Source of the DNA: Streptomyces sp. NBC_00376
GTDB taxonomy: Bacteria; Actinomycetota; Actinomycetes; Streptomycetales; Streptomycetaceae
DNA length: 64,000 nucleotides
Direction of reading: 5' to 3'
NCBI RefSeq assembly: GCF_036077095.1
Contig: NZ_CP107960.1
Coordinates: forward strand, 992,001-1,056,000
Shown: piece by piece, positions 29,241 to 36,834 of the stretch
Layout of the letters: each line of letters begins with the position of its first letter
How positions within the stretch are numbered: position 1 is the first letter of the stretch
The notes under the pieces: model-generated
The model's input: only the letters and a program-made list of their open reading frames with translations
What the model was told of the DNA's origin: nothing
Database searches by the model: none
Translations under genes and position numbers: made by a program

Positions 29241-29292
29241 CGGCCTCGTGGACCAGCGCTCGCGCCACGGGGCCACGACATCCACGAGGCCG
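29241..29292. terminator. Stem-loop after the FadH-like gene
   Basis: cggcctcgtgga (29241-29252) pairs with tccacgaggccg (29281-29292): 12-bp arms and a 28-nt loop, 14 bp after the stop codon. No T-tract; a likely actinobacterial terminator or processing structure. Confidence 0.5.
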
Positions 29293-29335
29293 CTGCCGCG
29301 CCGGGCCACGCCCGGCCGTCCATAGGATGCACCCC

Positions 29336-29875
29336 ATGTCACTCCCGCATGCGATCCTCACCGCCCTGCTCGAGAAGCCGTCGTCGGGGCTGGAGCTGAC
29401 CCGCAGGTTCGACCGGTCGATCGGCTATTTCTGGTCCGCCACGCACCAGCAGATCTACCGGGAACTGGGGAAGCTGGAGCGGGCCGGGCAGATCCGGGCG
29501 CTGCCCTCGGAGCAGCCCGCCCGCGGCCAGAAGAAGGAGTACGAGGTGCTGCCGGCCGGCCGCGAGGCGCTCCGCGCCTGGGTGGCCCGCCCCGAGGACC
29601 CCAAGCAGGTCCGGGATCCGCTGCTGCTGCGCATGCGGGCGGCGGCGGTCGTCGGGGCCCCCGGGCTGGACGCGGAACTCCGTCGCCACCTGGAGCTGCA
29701 CCGTCGGCAGCTGGCGGAGTATCTCGAGATCGAGGAGCGGGACTTCCCGCCCGAGCGGAACTCCGAGGAGGACCGGCTGCGGCATCTGGTGCTGCGCGGC
29801 GGCATCGATCTGGAGAACTTCTGGATCGGCTGGCTGACGCGTGCACTGGACCAGGAAGAGAGGCCGGGTCCGTAG
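29336..29875 (+). CDS. PadR-family transcriptional regulator
   Basis: 179 aa from ATG 29336 (MSLPHAILTALLEKPSSG), about nine bases after AGGA; an ATG three codons upstream is possible. The winged-helix block FWSATHQQIYRELGKLERAGQI and the C-terminal helical dimerisation part (DLENFWIGWLTRALDQE) are typical of PadR subfamily proteins such as PadR/Vir-like. It follows the FadH-like gene and is the best candidate to bind the ATTGTGCAAC palindrome upstream of that gene. That link is inference. Confidence 0.87.
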   Translation: MSLPHAILTALLEKPSSGLELTRRFDRSIGYFWSATHQQIYRELGKLERAGQIRALPSEQPARGQKKEYEVLPAGREALRAWVARPEDPKQVRDPLLLRMRAAAVVGAPGLDAELRRHLELHRRQLAEYLEIEERDFPPERNSEEDRLRHLVLRGGIDLENFWIGWLTRALDQEERPGP

Positions 29876-29890
29876 GTGGGTCGTTTCAGA

Positions 29891-30041
29891 ACGTGACAGT
29901 GGGGTGGGCAGATGTCACGTTCCCGCGACACACCACCGGCCGGCAGGCATCGCTTCTCCGGTGAGTTGCTTCTCCACGTGACACTTCGGTGGGCAGATGT
30001 CACGTTCCTACGACACACCACCGGCCGGCAGGCATCGCTTC
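29891..30041. repeat. Two 66-bp direct repeats with 85-bp period, each with an internal inverted repeat
   Basis: Copy A 29891-29956 and copy B 29976-30041 differ at only about five positions. Each contains ACGTGACA and TGTCACGT as 8-bp arms 14 nt apart (29891-29898/29913-29920 and 29976-29983/29998-30005), then a shared block ending GGCCGGCAGGCATCGCTT. They fill the gap between convergent genes. This looks like a dispersed intergenic repeat or small structured RNA family rather than coding sequence. Confidence 0.85.
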
Positions 30042-30047
30042 CACGCA

Positions 30048-31013
30048 TTACGGACCACCCACCGGTGCCCGGCCCAGTTCCCGTCTCAGCGTCGGCTGGT
30101 CCATCGGCCCCCGGCTCGCGATGACGACCCTTGACGGCGCCCCGGCCCCGGGCTTCGGCTCGTCCCCGGCCGGACCGGCGGCGGCCGAGGTCTGCGCCTG
30201 GGCGCGGCTGAGCAGGATCACACCCCGTATCGCTGCCACCGTCCCGAGCAGGGCCAGGCACAGGCTGGTCGTCCCGCCCTGGAGGCGTTCGCCGAGCAGG
30301 GCCAGACCGATGGCCGCCGCAGCCACCGGATTGGCGAGCGTGACAACCGCCAGCGGTGCGCCCAGACCACGCCGGTAGGCGGTCTGGGAGAGCAGCAGCC
30401 CGCTCATCGCGAACGCGGAGACCAGCAGCGCGACGACGATCAGACGCCAGCTGAACAGCGGGCCCGTGTGGTCGGTGACCGAGACGGTCAAGGTCTGGGT
30501 GAGCGCGGAGGCGACCCCGGACGTGATGCCGGACGCAGCGGCGTGCCGCAGACCGGGGCGCGCTCCCGGACGGCTGAGTCCGGCGACGACGGCCATGGTC
30601 CCGGCCCCGACGGCCAGCGCCTCGGGCAGGCTGAGTGTTTCGTGCGGGGCGACGCCGCCCGCGGTCATCAGCAGGGCGCCCAGGCCGAGCAGGGTGAGGA
30701 TCGTGCCGCGCCATTCGGTCCTGGTGACCCGGCGTCCGGCGGCCCTGGCGCCCAGCGGAACCGCGGCAACCAGGGTGAGGGCACCGAGCGGCTGGACGAG
30801 AGTGAGCGGCCCGTACTTGAGCGCCGCGACGTGCAGCAGCGCACCGCCCGCGTTCAGCGCGACCGCCGACCACCAGGCGCCCCGGCCGAGCAGCCGAAGC
30901 ACACCGGCGTCCCGTTCGGTCCGCGCGGCGAGCCGGGACTGCGCCACCGCGGCCGAGGCGTAGGCGACGGCGGAGACCAGGGACAGCGCGACGGCGATCA
31001 CGGTGGCGTTCAT
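30048..31013 (-). CDS. EamA/DMT-family membrane transporter
   Basis: 321 aa from ATG 31013, overlapping the PAP2 stop (ATGA). About nine to ten hydrophobic helices in two repeats are visible (VIAVALSLVSAVAYASAAVA at the N-terminus; APLAVVTLANPVAAAAIGLAL in the second half). YGPLTLVQPLGALTLVAAVPLG is characteristic of this drug/metabolite transporter group. A ~45-residue hydrophilic tail follows the last helix. The cargo is unknown. It is co-transcribed with the PAP2 gene. Confidence 0.8.
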   Translation of the reverse strand: MNATVIAVALSLVSAVAYASAAVAQSRLAARTERDAGVLRLLGRGAWWSAVALNAGGALLHVAALKYGPLTLVQPLGALTLVAAVPLGARAAGRRVTRTEWRGTILTLLGLGALLMTAGGVAPHETLSLPEALAVGAGTMAVVAGLSRPGARPGLRHAAASGITSGVASALTQTLTVSVTDHTGPLFSWRLIVVALLVSAFAMSGLLLSQTAYRRGLGAPLAVVTLANPVAAAAIGLALLGERLQGGTTSLCLALLGTVAAIRGVILLSRAQAQTSAAAGPAGDEPKPGAGAPSRVVIASRGPMDQPTLRRELGRAPVGGP

Positions 31014-31855
31014 CGCCGGGCCCCGGTCGAGGCGTATGCGGCCGGGAGGGCGGGATCGGTGGCGTACGGAACGGCCTGCGGCGCGGGTTCGCCCGTCGTG
31101 GACGGCCACGGGAGCTGTGCCCGTACCGGAGCCGTGCGCGGCAGCCGCAGCGCCGCGAAGGCCACCGCGAGCAGCGCGGAGACGACGATCGAGTCGAGCC
31201 AGTAGTGGTTGGCTGTGCCGACTATCACCAGCAGGGTGACGAGCGGATGCAGCAGCCACAGCCAGCGCCACCGCGAGCGGGTCGCGACGATCAGCCCGAC
31301 GGCGACCATCACCGCCCAGCCGAAGTGCAGCGAGGGCATCGCTGCGAACTGGTTGGCCATCGAGTCGGTCGCCGGCGTCGCCCCGTACACCGACGGCCCG
31401 TACACCTGGCCGGTGTCGACCAGCCCGGTGACGGCCAGCAGCCGCGGCGGGGCGAGCGGAAAGAGCAGGTGGAGGACGAGTGCGGCGCCGGTGAGTGCGG
31501 CGAGGATACGTCGCGACCATATGTAGTGGCGGGGGCGGCGCCAGTAGAGCCAGACGAGGAAGAGCAGCGTGGCCGGGAAGTGAACGGTCGCGTAGTAGGT
31601 GTTCGCGAGGTGGATCAGCGTCTCGTTGTGCAGCAGCAGGCTCTGCACCGCGCCCTCGCCGGGCAGGTGCACGGAGCGCTCGAAGTCCCAGACGTTTCCG
31701 GCATTGCGATACGCCTCGTCTACGTGACCGTTCGCGACCTGACGGCCGAGCTTGTAGATCACGAAGAGTCCCACGACCAGAAGCAGTTCGCGGACGAGGG
31801 GCGGTCGGGCAGAACTGTCCGGCTCCCGATCTGCTGGCTCGCTACCGGCGTACAT
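31010..31855 (-). CDS. PAP2-superfamily membrane phosphatase/phosphotransferase (inositolphosphotransferase-like)
   Basis: 281 aa from ATG 31855 (a GTG one codon upstream is possible). Six transmembrane helices are visible. The second and third PAP2 active-site blocks are AAMPSLHFGWAV (PSxH) and GTANHYWLDSI (HxxxD); the first KxxxxxxRP block is not clear. This pattern fits the Aur1/Ipt1-like PAP2_3 group, which act on lipid or polyprenyl phosphates. It is divergent from a TetR gene, with a large operator between, so it and the downstream transporter gene are probably repressed by that TetR. Confidence 0.82.
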   Translation of the reverse strand: MYAGSEPADREPDSSARPPLVRELLLVVGLFVIYKLGRQVANGHVDEAYRNAGNVWDFERSVHLPGEGAVQSLLLHNETLIHLANTYYATVHFPATLLFLVWLYWRRPRHYIWSRRILAALTGAALVLHLLFPLAPPRLLAVTGLVDTGQVYGPSVYGATPATDSMANQFAAMPSLHFGWAVMVAVGLIVATRSRWRWLWLLHPLVTLLVIVGTANHYWLDSIVVSALLAVAFAALRLPRTAPVRAQLPWPSTTGEPAPQAVPYATDPALPAAYASTGARR

Positions 31856-31917
31856 CACCCGGTGCCCCTTTGCTGACGAAGCGGTGTTACGGCGGCATGG
31901 TCCAGTCCATGCCGCAT

Positions 31918-31983
31918 CGATACGCCAGTGTACCGATACGCGAACGTATCGGTACACGCGCGTATCGGTACACTGGCGTATCG
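31918..31983. promoter_or_regulatory. 66-bp nested operator array between PAP2 and TetR genes
   Basis: 24-bp perfect inverted repeats (31918-31941 and 31960-31983) flank an 18-bp centre. Nested inside is a second palindrome with 13-bp arms, GTGTACCGATACG (31928-31940) and CGTATCGGTACAC (31945-31957). The half-site CGTATCGGTACAC recurs at 31961-31973, a 16-bp direct repeat. At least three half-sites in both orientations imply cooperative binding by several regulator dimers. It lies 37 bp before the TetR start and 63 bp before the PAP2 start. Confidence 0.85.
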
Positions 31984-32019
31984 AAGGCCTCGTCGCAGAG
32001 TCGCTGAGAGGAAAGGCAC

Positions 32020-32643
32020 ATGTCGCCGCAGGAAGCCGCACAGGAACCGGCACAGACGCCACGCCGCTCGAAGATCACGCCGGAGCGGGCGCAGGAGTTC
32101 TACGTGGCCGTGCTCGACATGCTGAGAGAGTCCGGTTACGAGGCGCTCACCATGGAGGGGGTGGCCTCGCGGACCCGCTGCGGCAAGTCCACGCTCTACC
32201 GGCAGTGGGGCTCCAAGCCCGAACTGGTCGTGGCCGCACTGCACGGCACCCGACAGGCACTGCTTCCGCACATCGACACCGGAAGCCTCGCAGGCGATCT
32301 GCGCGAGGCGGCACGGTCGATCGGTGCGGACTCGGGGCGCGACACCCCGCTGATGCACGCACTCAGCCATGCCGCGCTGCAGAGCCCCGAGCTGCTGTGC
32401 GCGCTGCGCGAGGCCCTGATCGTGCCCGGACTCGCGGCGATCGACGCCATGGTGCGCCGCGGAGCGGAGCGCGGCGAGATCCGGCCGGACAACCCGGCGG
32501 CGGAGTTCGTCTCCGCACAACTCCTGGGCGTGATGCGCGCCCGGCCACTGCTGGAGGGAAAGAACGCGGACGAGGCGTATCTCACCCGTTTCATCGAGAA
32601 CGCGATCCTTCCCTCACTCGGACTGAGTGCGCCCGCGCACTAG
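32020..32643 (+). CDS. TetR-family transcriptional regulator
   Basis: 207 aa; ATG 32020 follows GAGAGGAAAGG. The helix-turn-helix is LTMEGVASRTRCGKSTLYRQW near residue 44, followed by a TetR_C_11-like ligand domain (PLMHALSHAALQSPELLCALR; PAAEFVSAQLLGVMRARPLL). It is divergent from the PAP2/transporter unit and the 66-bp operator array lies directly upstream, so autorepression plus control of the PAP2 operon is the expected arrangement. Confidence 0.9.
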   Translation: MSPQEAAQEPAQTPRRSKITPERAQEFYVAVLDMLRESGYEALTMEGVASRTRCGKSTLYRQWGSKPELVVAALHGTRQALLPHIDTGSLAGDLREAARSIGADSGRDTPLMHALSHAALQSPELLCALREALIVPGLAAIDAMVRRGAERGEIRPDNPAAEFVSAQLLGVMRARPLLEGKNADEAYLTRFIENAILPSLGLSAPAH

Positions 32644-32786
32644 TCCCGACAGACGTGGGCCGTTGTCCGAGCGGATGACGACGACCCGCCGGCGCCGCAC
32701 CGTGGGGACGGGGGCGGCGCACCATCCGGGCGGCCGGTGACTCTTCGAGGGAGCCACCGGCCGCCCGCGGTTTCCACCCCTGTTCC

Positions 32787-32804
32787 ACCAAACAAACAGT
32801 TGGT
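32787..32804. promoter_or_regulatory. Possible TetR-type operator upstream of the SDR gene
   Basis: ACCAA (32787-32791) and TTGGT (32800-32804) flank AAACAAACAG-like sequence. This resembles actinobacterial TetR sites of the CCAAACNNNNGTTTGG kind. It lies about 45 bp before the SDR start. The short arms make this tentative. Confidence 0.4.
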
Positions 32805-32848
32805 AGATTTACCCGACCGTGCAGGACGGATGACGGCGGGGCGGACCC

Positions 32849-33664
32849 ATGGACATCGGCAATCCCATCGACCTCACGGGGCGGGCCGCGATCGTCACCG
32901 GCGGCACGAAGGGCATCGGCGCCGTGATCGCCGAGGCGTTCCTCGCCGCCGGGGCGGACGTACTGGTCTGCGGCCGCGGTGAACCGGCCGAGCTGCCCGG
33001 GAGCGGCACCCGCAGGGCGCACTTCCGGTCGACCGATGTCCGTGACCCGGCGGCCGCCGCCGCCCTGGTCGACGAAGCGGCGCAACGCTTCGGGCGGCTG
33101 GACGTACTCGTCAACAACGCGGGCGGCTCCCCCGACTCCGACGCGGCCACCGTGTCACCACGTTTCGTCGAGAAGATCGTCGCCGTCAACCTCCTGGCCC
33201 CGTTCTACGTGTCACAGGCCGCCAACCTGGTCATGCGGGAACAGGACACCGGGGGCTCGATCGTCAACATAGGCAGCGTCTCCGCGCACACCCCGCAGCC
33301 GGGCACGGCCGCGTACACGGCCGCGAAGGCCGGGCTGCTCGCACTGACCCGGGCACTGGCCCTGGAGTGGGCACCGAAGGTGCGCGTCAACCACATCACG
33401 ACCGGACTCGTCCGCACGGAGAGCGCCGCATCGGTCTACGGCGAGGACGGCGTGGCAGCCCTGGCCGGGGTCATCCCGATGCGACGGATGGCGACACCGG
33501 ACGACGTGGCCCGCGCCTGCCTGTACCTGGCGGGCGATCTGGCCTCCTACGTCAACGGCGCCGATCTGGCGGTGCACGGCGGGGGTGAAGTGCCGGCCAG
33601 ATTCCTCGCAATGGCGCGGGACACGTCGGCCGGGGCGGGCAATCCCCCTTTCTCGTCCCCTTGA
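32849..33664 (+). CDS. Short-chain dehydrogenase/reductase (SDR)
   Basis: 271 aa. Cofactor motif TGGTKGIGAVIAEAFLAAGA near residue 18, NNAGG near 93, and the catalytic Ser...Tyr-x3-Lys in SVSAHTPQPGTAAYTAAKAG. VNHITTGLVRTE and YVNGADLAVHGGGE complete the classical SDR pattern. It is a single-domain NAD(P)-dependent oxidoreductase of about the usual length; the substrate is unknown. RBS is weak (ggcgggg). An operator-like palindrome lies upstream. Confidence 0.88.
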   Translation: MDIGNPIDLTGRAAIVTGGTKGIGAVIAEAFLAAGADVLVCGRGEPAELPGSGTRRAHFRSTDVRDPAAAAALVDEAAQRFGRLDVLVNNAGGSPDSDAATVSPRFVEKIVAVNLLAPFYVSQAANLVMREQDTGGSIVNIGSVSAHTPQPGTAAYTAAKAGLLALTRALALEWAPKVRVNHITTGLVRTESAASVYGEDGVAALAGVIPMRRMATPDDVARACLYLAGDLASYVNGADLAVHGGGEVPARFLAMARDTSAGAGNPPFSSP

Positions 33665-33690
33665 CGATAATCACCACTCCCCTTATCGTC
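33661..33690 (+). promoter_or_regulatory. Promoter with overlapping palindrome for the SPFH/NAD-kinase-like operon
   Basis: TTGACG (33661-33666), 17-bp spacer and TATCGT (33684-33689) form a good sigma-70-type promoter that overlaps the SDR stop codon. GACGATAA (33663-33670) and TTATCGTC (33683-33690) are perfect 8-bp inverted repeats covering both boxes, so a repressor could block it directly. Confidence 0.65.
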
Positions 33691-33719
33691 TTCATGACGA
33701 GAAAAAGAGGGGGTCCGAC

Positions 33720-34733
33720 ATGGCCGACATCACCAGGCGCTTCGGCTGGCGCCATCTGCGCTCCGCGCCCACCGCGCACATCCGCCACCACAAGCGCGGC
33801 CGGCTGGCCCACGACGGGCCAGGACTGAGCTTCTGGTACCGCTCACTGAGTGCCGCCCTCTCGGAAGTCCCGGTGAACGACCGGGAGTTGGCGATGGCAT
33901 TCCACGCCCGCACCTCCGACTTCCAGGACGTGACGGTGCAGGCCACCGTGACGTACCGGATCAGCGACCCGGCCGAGGCCGCCGCCCGGCTGGACTTCTC
34001 GGTCGACCCGGACACCGGGGTCTGGCGCGGTGCGCCGCTGGAGCAGATCGCCACCCTGCTGACCGAGACCGCCCAGCAGCACACCCTGGACGTACTGGCC
34101 AGGACAGCGCTGGCCGAGGCGCTGGTCGACGGTGTCGCGTCGGTACGCGAGCGGGTCGCCGCGGGGCTCGCCGCCGAACCGCGGCTGCCCGCCACCGGGA
34201 TCGATGTGGTCGCGGTGCGGGTGGTGGCGATCCGGCCCGAGGCCGAGGTGGAGCGCGCCCTGCGCACCCCCGCCCGCGAGCAGATCCAGCAGGAAGCCGA
34301 CCGGGCCACCTACGAGCGCCGTGCGGTGGCCGTGGAGAGGGAACGGGCCATCGCCGAGAACGAGCTCGCCAGCCAGATCGAACTGGCCCGCAGGGAAGAG
34401 CAGTTGGTGGAGCAGCGCGGTACCAACACCCGCCGCGAGGCCGAGGAGAACGCGGCGGCCGACGGGGTGCGCGCCGAGGCCGAAGCGGCCCGCAAGGTGC
34501 GGCTGGCGCGGGCCGAGGCCGAAGCTGCCCGCGAGGTCGGCGCCGCGCGGGCGGAGTCCCAGGCGGCCTGGCTGCGGGTGCACGGAGAGGTGGACGCGGC
34601 GACCCTGCACGCCCTGGCGGCGACGAGGCTCGCCGAGAACCTGCCGCGCATCGACAGCCTCACCCTCTCCCCCGACGTGCTCACCGGCCTGCTCAGCAAG
34701 CTCGGCAACGCCGGCCCGGAGACCCGGGTATGA
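33720..34733 (+). CDS. SPFH/Band-7 domain protein (stomatin/flotillin-like)
   Basis: 337 aa; ATG 33720 follows AGAGGGGG. Residues ~15-190 match an SPFH/Band-7 domain (GLSFWYRSLSAALSEVPVND; VTVQATVTYRISDPAEAA). Residues ~195-295 are a long Ala/Glu/Arg coiled coil (AEAARKVRLARAEAEAAREV). There is no clear N-terminal membrane helix, unlike stomatins, so it may be cytosolic or peripherally bound. Such proteins form large oligomeric scaffolds. It overlaps the next gene by ATGA, so the two products are made together. Confidence 0.82.
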   Translation: MADITRRFGWRHLRSAPTAHIRHHKRGRLAHDGPGLSFWYRSLSAALSEVPVNDRELAMAFHARTSDFQDVTVQATVTYRISDPAEAAARLDFSVDPDTGVWRGAPLEQIATLLTETAQQHTLDVLARTALAEALVDGVASVRERVAAGLAAEPRLPATGIDVVAVRVVAIRPEAEVERALRTPAREQIQQEADRATYERRAVAVERERAIAENELASQIELARREEQLVEQRGTNTRREAEENAAADGVRAEAEAARKVRLARAEAEAAREVGAARAESQAAWLRVHGEVDAATLHALAATRLAENLPRIDSLTLSPDVLTGLLSKLGNAGPETRV

Positions 34734-35629
34734 GCCTCGCGCCGCGCGCGGTACTGGTCCACCGCACCACCGAGTACGAGGAGTTGCTGGCCCGGCACGG
34801 CACGCACGGGCAGGCCGCCTTCTTCCTGTCCAGCCGCGGCCGGTCCATCGACGGGGTGGCGCAGCGGCACCGGCAGACCCAGCAGGCACTGGCCGATGTG
34901 GCGGCGGCCGTACCGCTTCAGTGGCGTCAGTCGCGGGTGGAGCGCGCGGACCTCGACCGCTTTCTGTTCGGGCCGGAGGACGTGGTGGTCGTCGTCGGAC
35001 AGGACGGGCTGGTCGCCAACGCCGCCAAGTACCTCTCCGGCCAGCCGGTCGTGGGCATCGACACCGACCCCGGGCGCAATCCGGGCGTGCTCGTACGCCA
35101 CCGGCCCCGGGATGCGGCCGCCCTTCTCCGGGCGGCCGCGTCCCCCGGCGGCACTGCGGACGAACTCACCATGGTCGAGGCGGTGTCCGACGACACCCAG
35201 CGCCTCCTCGCCCTCAACGAGATCTATCTCGGCCCGCCCGGCCATCAGACCGCTCGCTACCGGCTCGGCCCGGACGTCCCCGATGCCCCGGCCGAGCCGC
35301 AGGCCTCCTCCGGTGTGCTCGTCGGCACCGGTACCGGCGCCACGGGGTGGCTGCGCTCGCTGTGGCAGGAACGCCGCAGCGACCTCCGCCTTCCGGCGCC
35401 CACCGACCGACGCCTCCTCTGGTTCGTCCGCGAGGCCTGGCCGTCCCCCACGACCGGCACCACACAGGTCGCGGGCGAGCTGGGACGCCGGCAGGGGCTG
35501 AGGCTCACCGTCGAGTCCGACCGGCTGGTGGTCTTCGGCGACGGGATGGAGGCGGACGCACTGGAGCTGACATGGGGCCAGACGGTGCGGCTCGGCATCT
35601 CGGCGACCTCGCTGCGGCTCACCGTCTGA
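34730..35629 (+). CDS. NAD kinase-superfamily protein with altered GGDG motif
   Basis: 299 aa, coupled by ATGA to the SPFH gene. The NAD-kinase blocks are present: VVVVGQDGLVANAAKYL near residue 86 (GQDG replaces the canonical GGDG), LNEIYLG near 162 (the NE motif) and SGVLVGTGTGATGWL near 193 (replacing TGSTAY). It may phosphorylate or only bind NAD or a lipid. Its coupling to an SPFH scaffold gene is unusual and suggests a membrane-platform-associated nucleotide enzyme. Catalytic activity is uncertain because two core motifs deviate. Confidence 0.72.
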   Translation: MSLAPRAVLVHRTTEYEELLARHGTHGQAAFFLSSRGRSIDGVAQRHRQTQQALADVAAAVPLQWRQSRVERADLDRFLFGPEDVVVVVGQDGLVANAAKYLSGQPVVGIDTDPGRNPGVLVRHRPRDAAALLRAAASPGGTADELTMVEAVSDDTQRLLALNEIYLGPPGHQTARYRLGPDVPDAPAEPQASSGVLVGTGTGATGWLRSLWQERRSDLRLPAPTDRRLLWFVREAWPSPTTGTTQVAGELGRRQGLRLTVESDRLVVFGDGMEADALELTWGQTVRLGISATSLRLTV

Positions 35630-35732
35630 ATGTCCGGCCTCCTCGCCGGCCGACGGATGCGCGGCGGACGGCGGTACGACCTGTCCGTAGGCTGCCTCGT
35701 ACGACCGGAACACCAGGAACACAGGGAGCACC

Positions 35733-36245
35733 ATGACGACCACAACCCCGGACACTTCTTCCCGCAACACCCGTCCGCCGAAGGCACAGGCAGCGCTCGG
35801 TGTGGGTGTCATCGTGCAGGACGGCCGGGGGCGGATCCTCCTGGGCAGGCACCACGGCGGAACCTGGGAGCTGCCCGGCGGCAAGGTCGACCCGACTCAT
35901 GAGTCCATCGCCGAGGCGGCCGCCCGTGAGCTCCGGGAGGAAACGGGGCTGGAGGTCGATGCGGCGGGCGTGCGTGTCTTCGCCATGCTCCACGACGTGG
36001 TCGGGGGCATCAACCGGGTGTCGATGGGCGCCGAGGTGACCGTCCGGTCGGGAAACCCGGAGGTGACCGAGCCCCATCTGATCAGCGCCTGGCAGTGGAC
36101 CGGGCTCGACGACCTGCCCAGGTCCTTGTTCGGTCCCTCCGCCCAGGTCCTCGCGGCCTGGCGCCCGGATCTGTCGATCGAGCACCCGCCGGCGCACCGG
36201 CTGATGATCGCGGACAGCGCGGGCGGCGCCGGCGCCGCCGCATAA
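35733..36245 (+). CDS. Nudix hydrolase
   Basis: 170 aa; ATG 35733 follows GGGAGC. The Nudix box runs GGKVDPTHESIAEAAARELR then EETGLE, with REL-x-EE intact and one extra residue before the first Glu compared with GX5E. Upstream GVIVQDGRGRILLGRHHGGTWELPGG is the usual strand. Such small enzymes hydrolyse (d)NTPs, NDP-sugars or similar compounds. C-terminal Ala/Gly tail is probably disordered. Confidence 0.9.
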   Translation: MTTTTPDTSSRNTRPPKAQAALGVGVIVQDGRGRILLGRHHGGTWELPGGKVDPTHESIAEAAARELREETGLEVDAAGVRVFAMLHDVVGGINRVSMGAEVTVRSGNPEVTEPHLISAWQWTGLDDLPRSLFGPSAQVLAAWRPDLSIEHPPAHRLMIADSAGGAGAAA

Positions 36246-36300
36246 CCTTGCCCCATTAACCATTTGCCTAGCCCTCATAGGCAGCGTTAGCGTCCCTCGC

Positions 36301-36795
36301 ATGAAGGCCCTGACTGAGCAGGACATCCGCACATCGTTCATCAACTGCTCGAAGGGGGAGGCCAAGCGTCTGCCGCTCCCCCGCGATCTCGACGAGCAGC
36401 CCTGGGACGACCTGGACTATCTGGGGTGGCGGGATCTCTCCGCCCCCGGACGCAGCTACATCGTCACCGAACGCGACGGCGAACTCATCGGCGTGACATT
36501 CCGCTTCCCCGCCAAGCAGCGCGGCTTCCTCCATCGGAGCATGTGCTCGCTGTGCCTCACGACGCACCCGGGGAACGGCGTCTCGCTGATGACCGCCCCC
36601 AAGACCGGGGCGGCGGGGCGCGAGGGCAACTCGGTCGGCCTGTACATCTGCACCGACCTCGCCTGTTCGCTGTACGTCCGGGGCCGGAAGACCCCGGCGC
36701 CCGGTGGCCGCTTCGAGGAGTCCCTGACGATGGAGGAACAGGTGGCGCGGACCAGGAGCAACCTCGACGCGTTCCTGGGCAAGCTCTACGCCTGA
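36301..36795 (+). CDS. FBP-domain protein (EF-G-binding, FusB/FusC-like)
   Basis: 164 aa from ATG 36301. The C-terminal half has four cysteines arranged as in the treble-clef zinc finger of the fibronectin-binding/EF-G-binding FBP family: MCSLCLTTH near residue 81 and CTDLACSLYVRG near 118. The N-terminus (MKALTEQDIRTSFINCSKGE) also fits. Relatives FusB/FusC release EF-G from stalled ribosomes and give fusidic acid resistance. Actinobacterial versions are common and of uncertain role. Confidence 0.8.
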   Translation: MKALTEQDIRTSFINCSKGEAKRLPLPRDLDEQPWDDLDYLGWRDLSAPGRSYIVTERDGELIGVTFRFPAKQRGFLHRSMCSLCLTTHPGNGVSLMTAPKTGAAGREGNSVGLYICTDLACSLYVRGRKTPAPGGRFEESLTMEEQVARTRSNLDAFLGKLYA

Positions 36796-36830
36796 GCCCG
36801 GCGGCCCGACCGGCTCCCTGTCCGCCGGGC
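36796..36830. terminator. Bidirectional stem-loop between FBP and P450 genes
   Basis: gcccggcgg (36796-36804) pairs with ccgccgggc (36822-36830) over a 17-nt loop in the 39-bp gap between convergent stops. Confidence 0.6.
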
Positions 36831-36834
36831 GTCT

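Noticed and set aside
29891..30041. CRISPR-like array or small coding gene
   Set aside because: Only two units with a 19-bp gap and no Cas genes; short frames across them translate as the same peptide twice with no start context.
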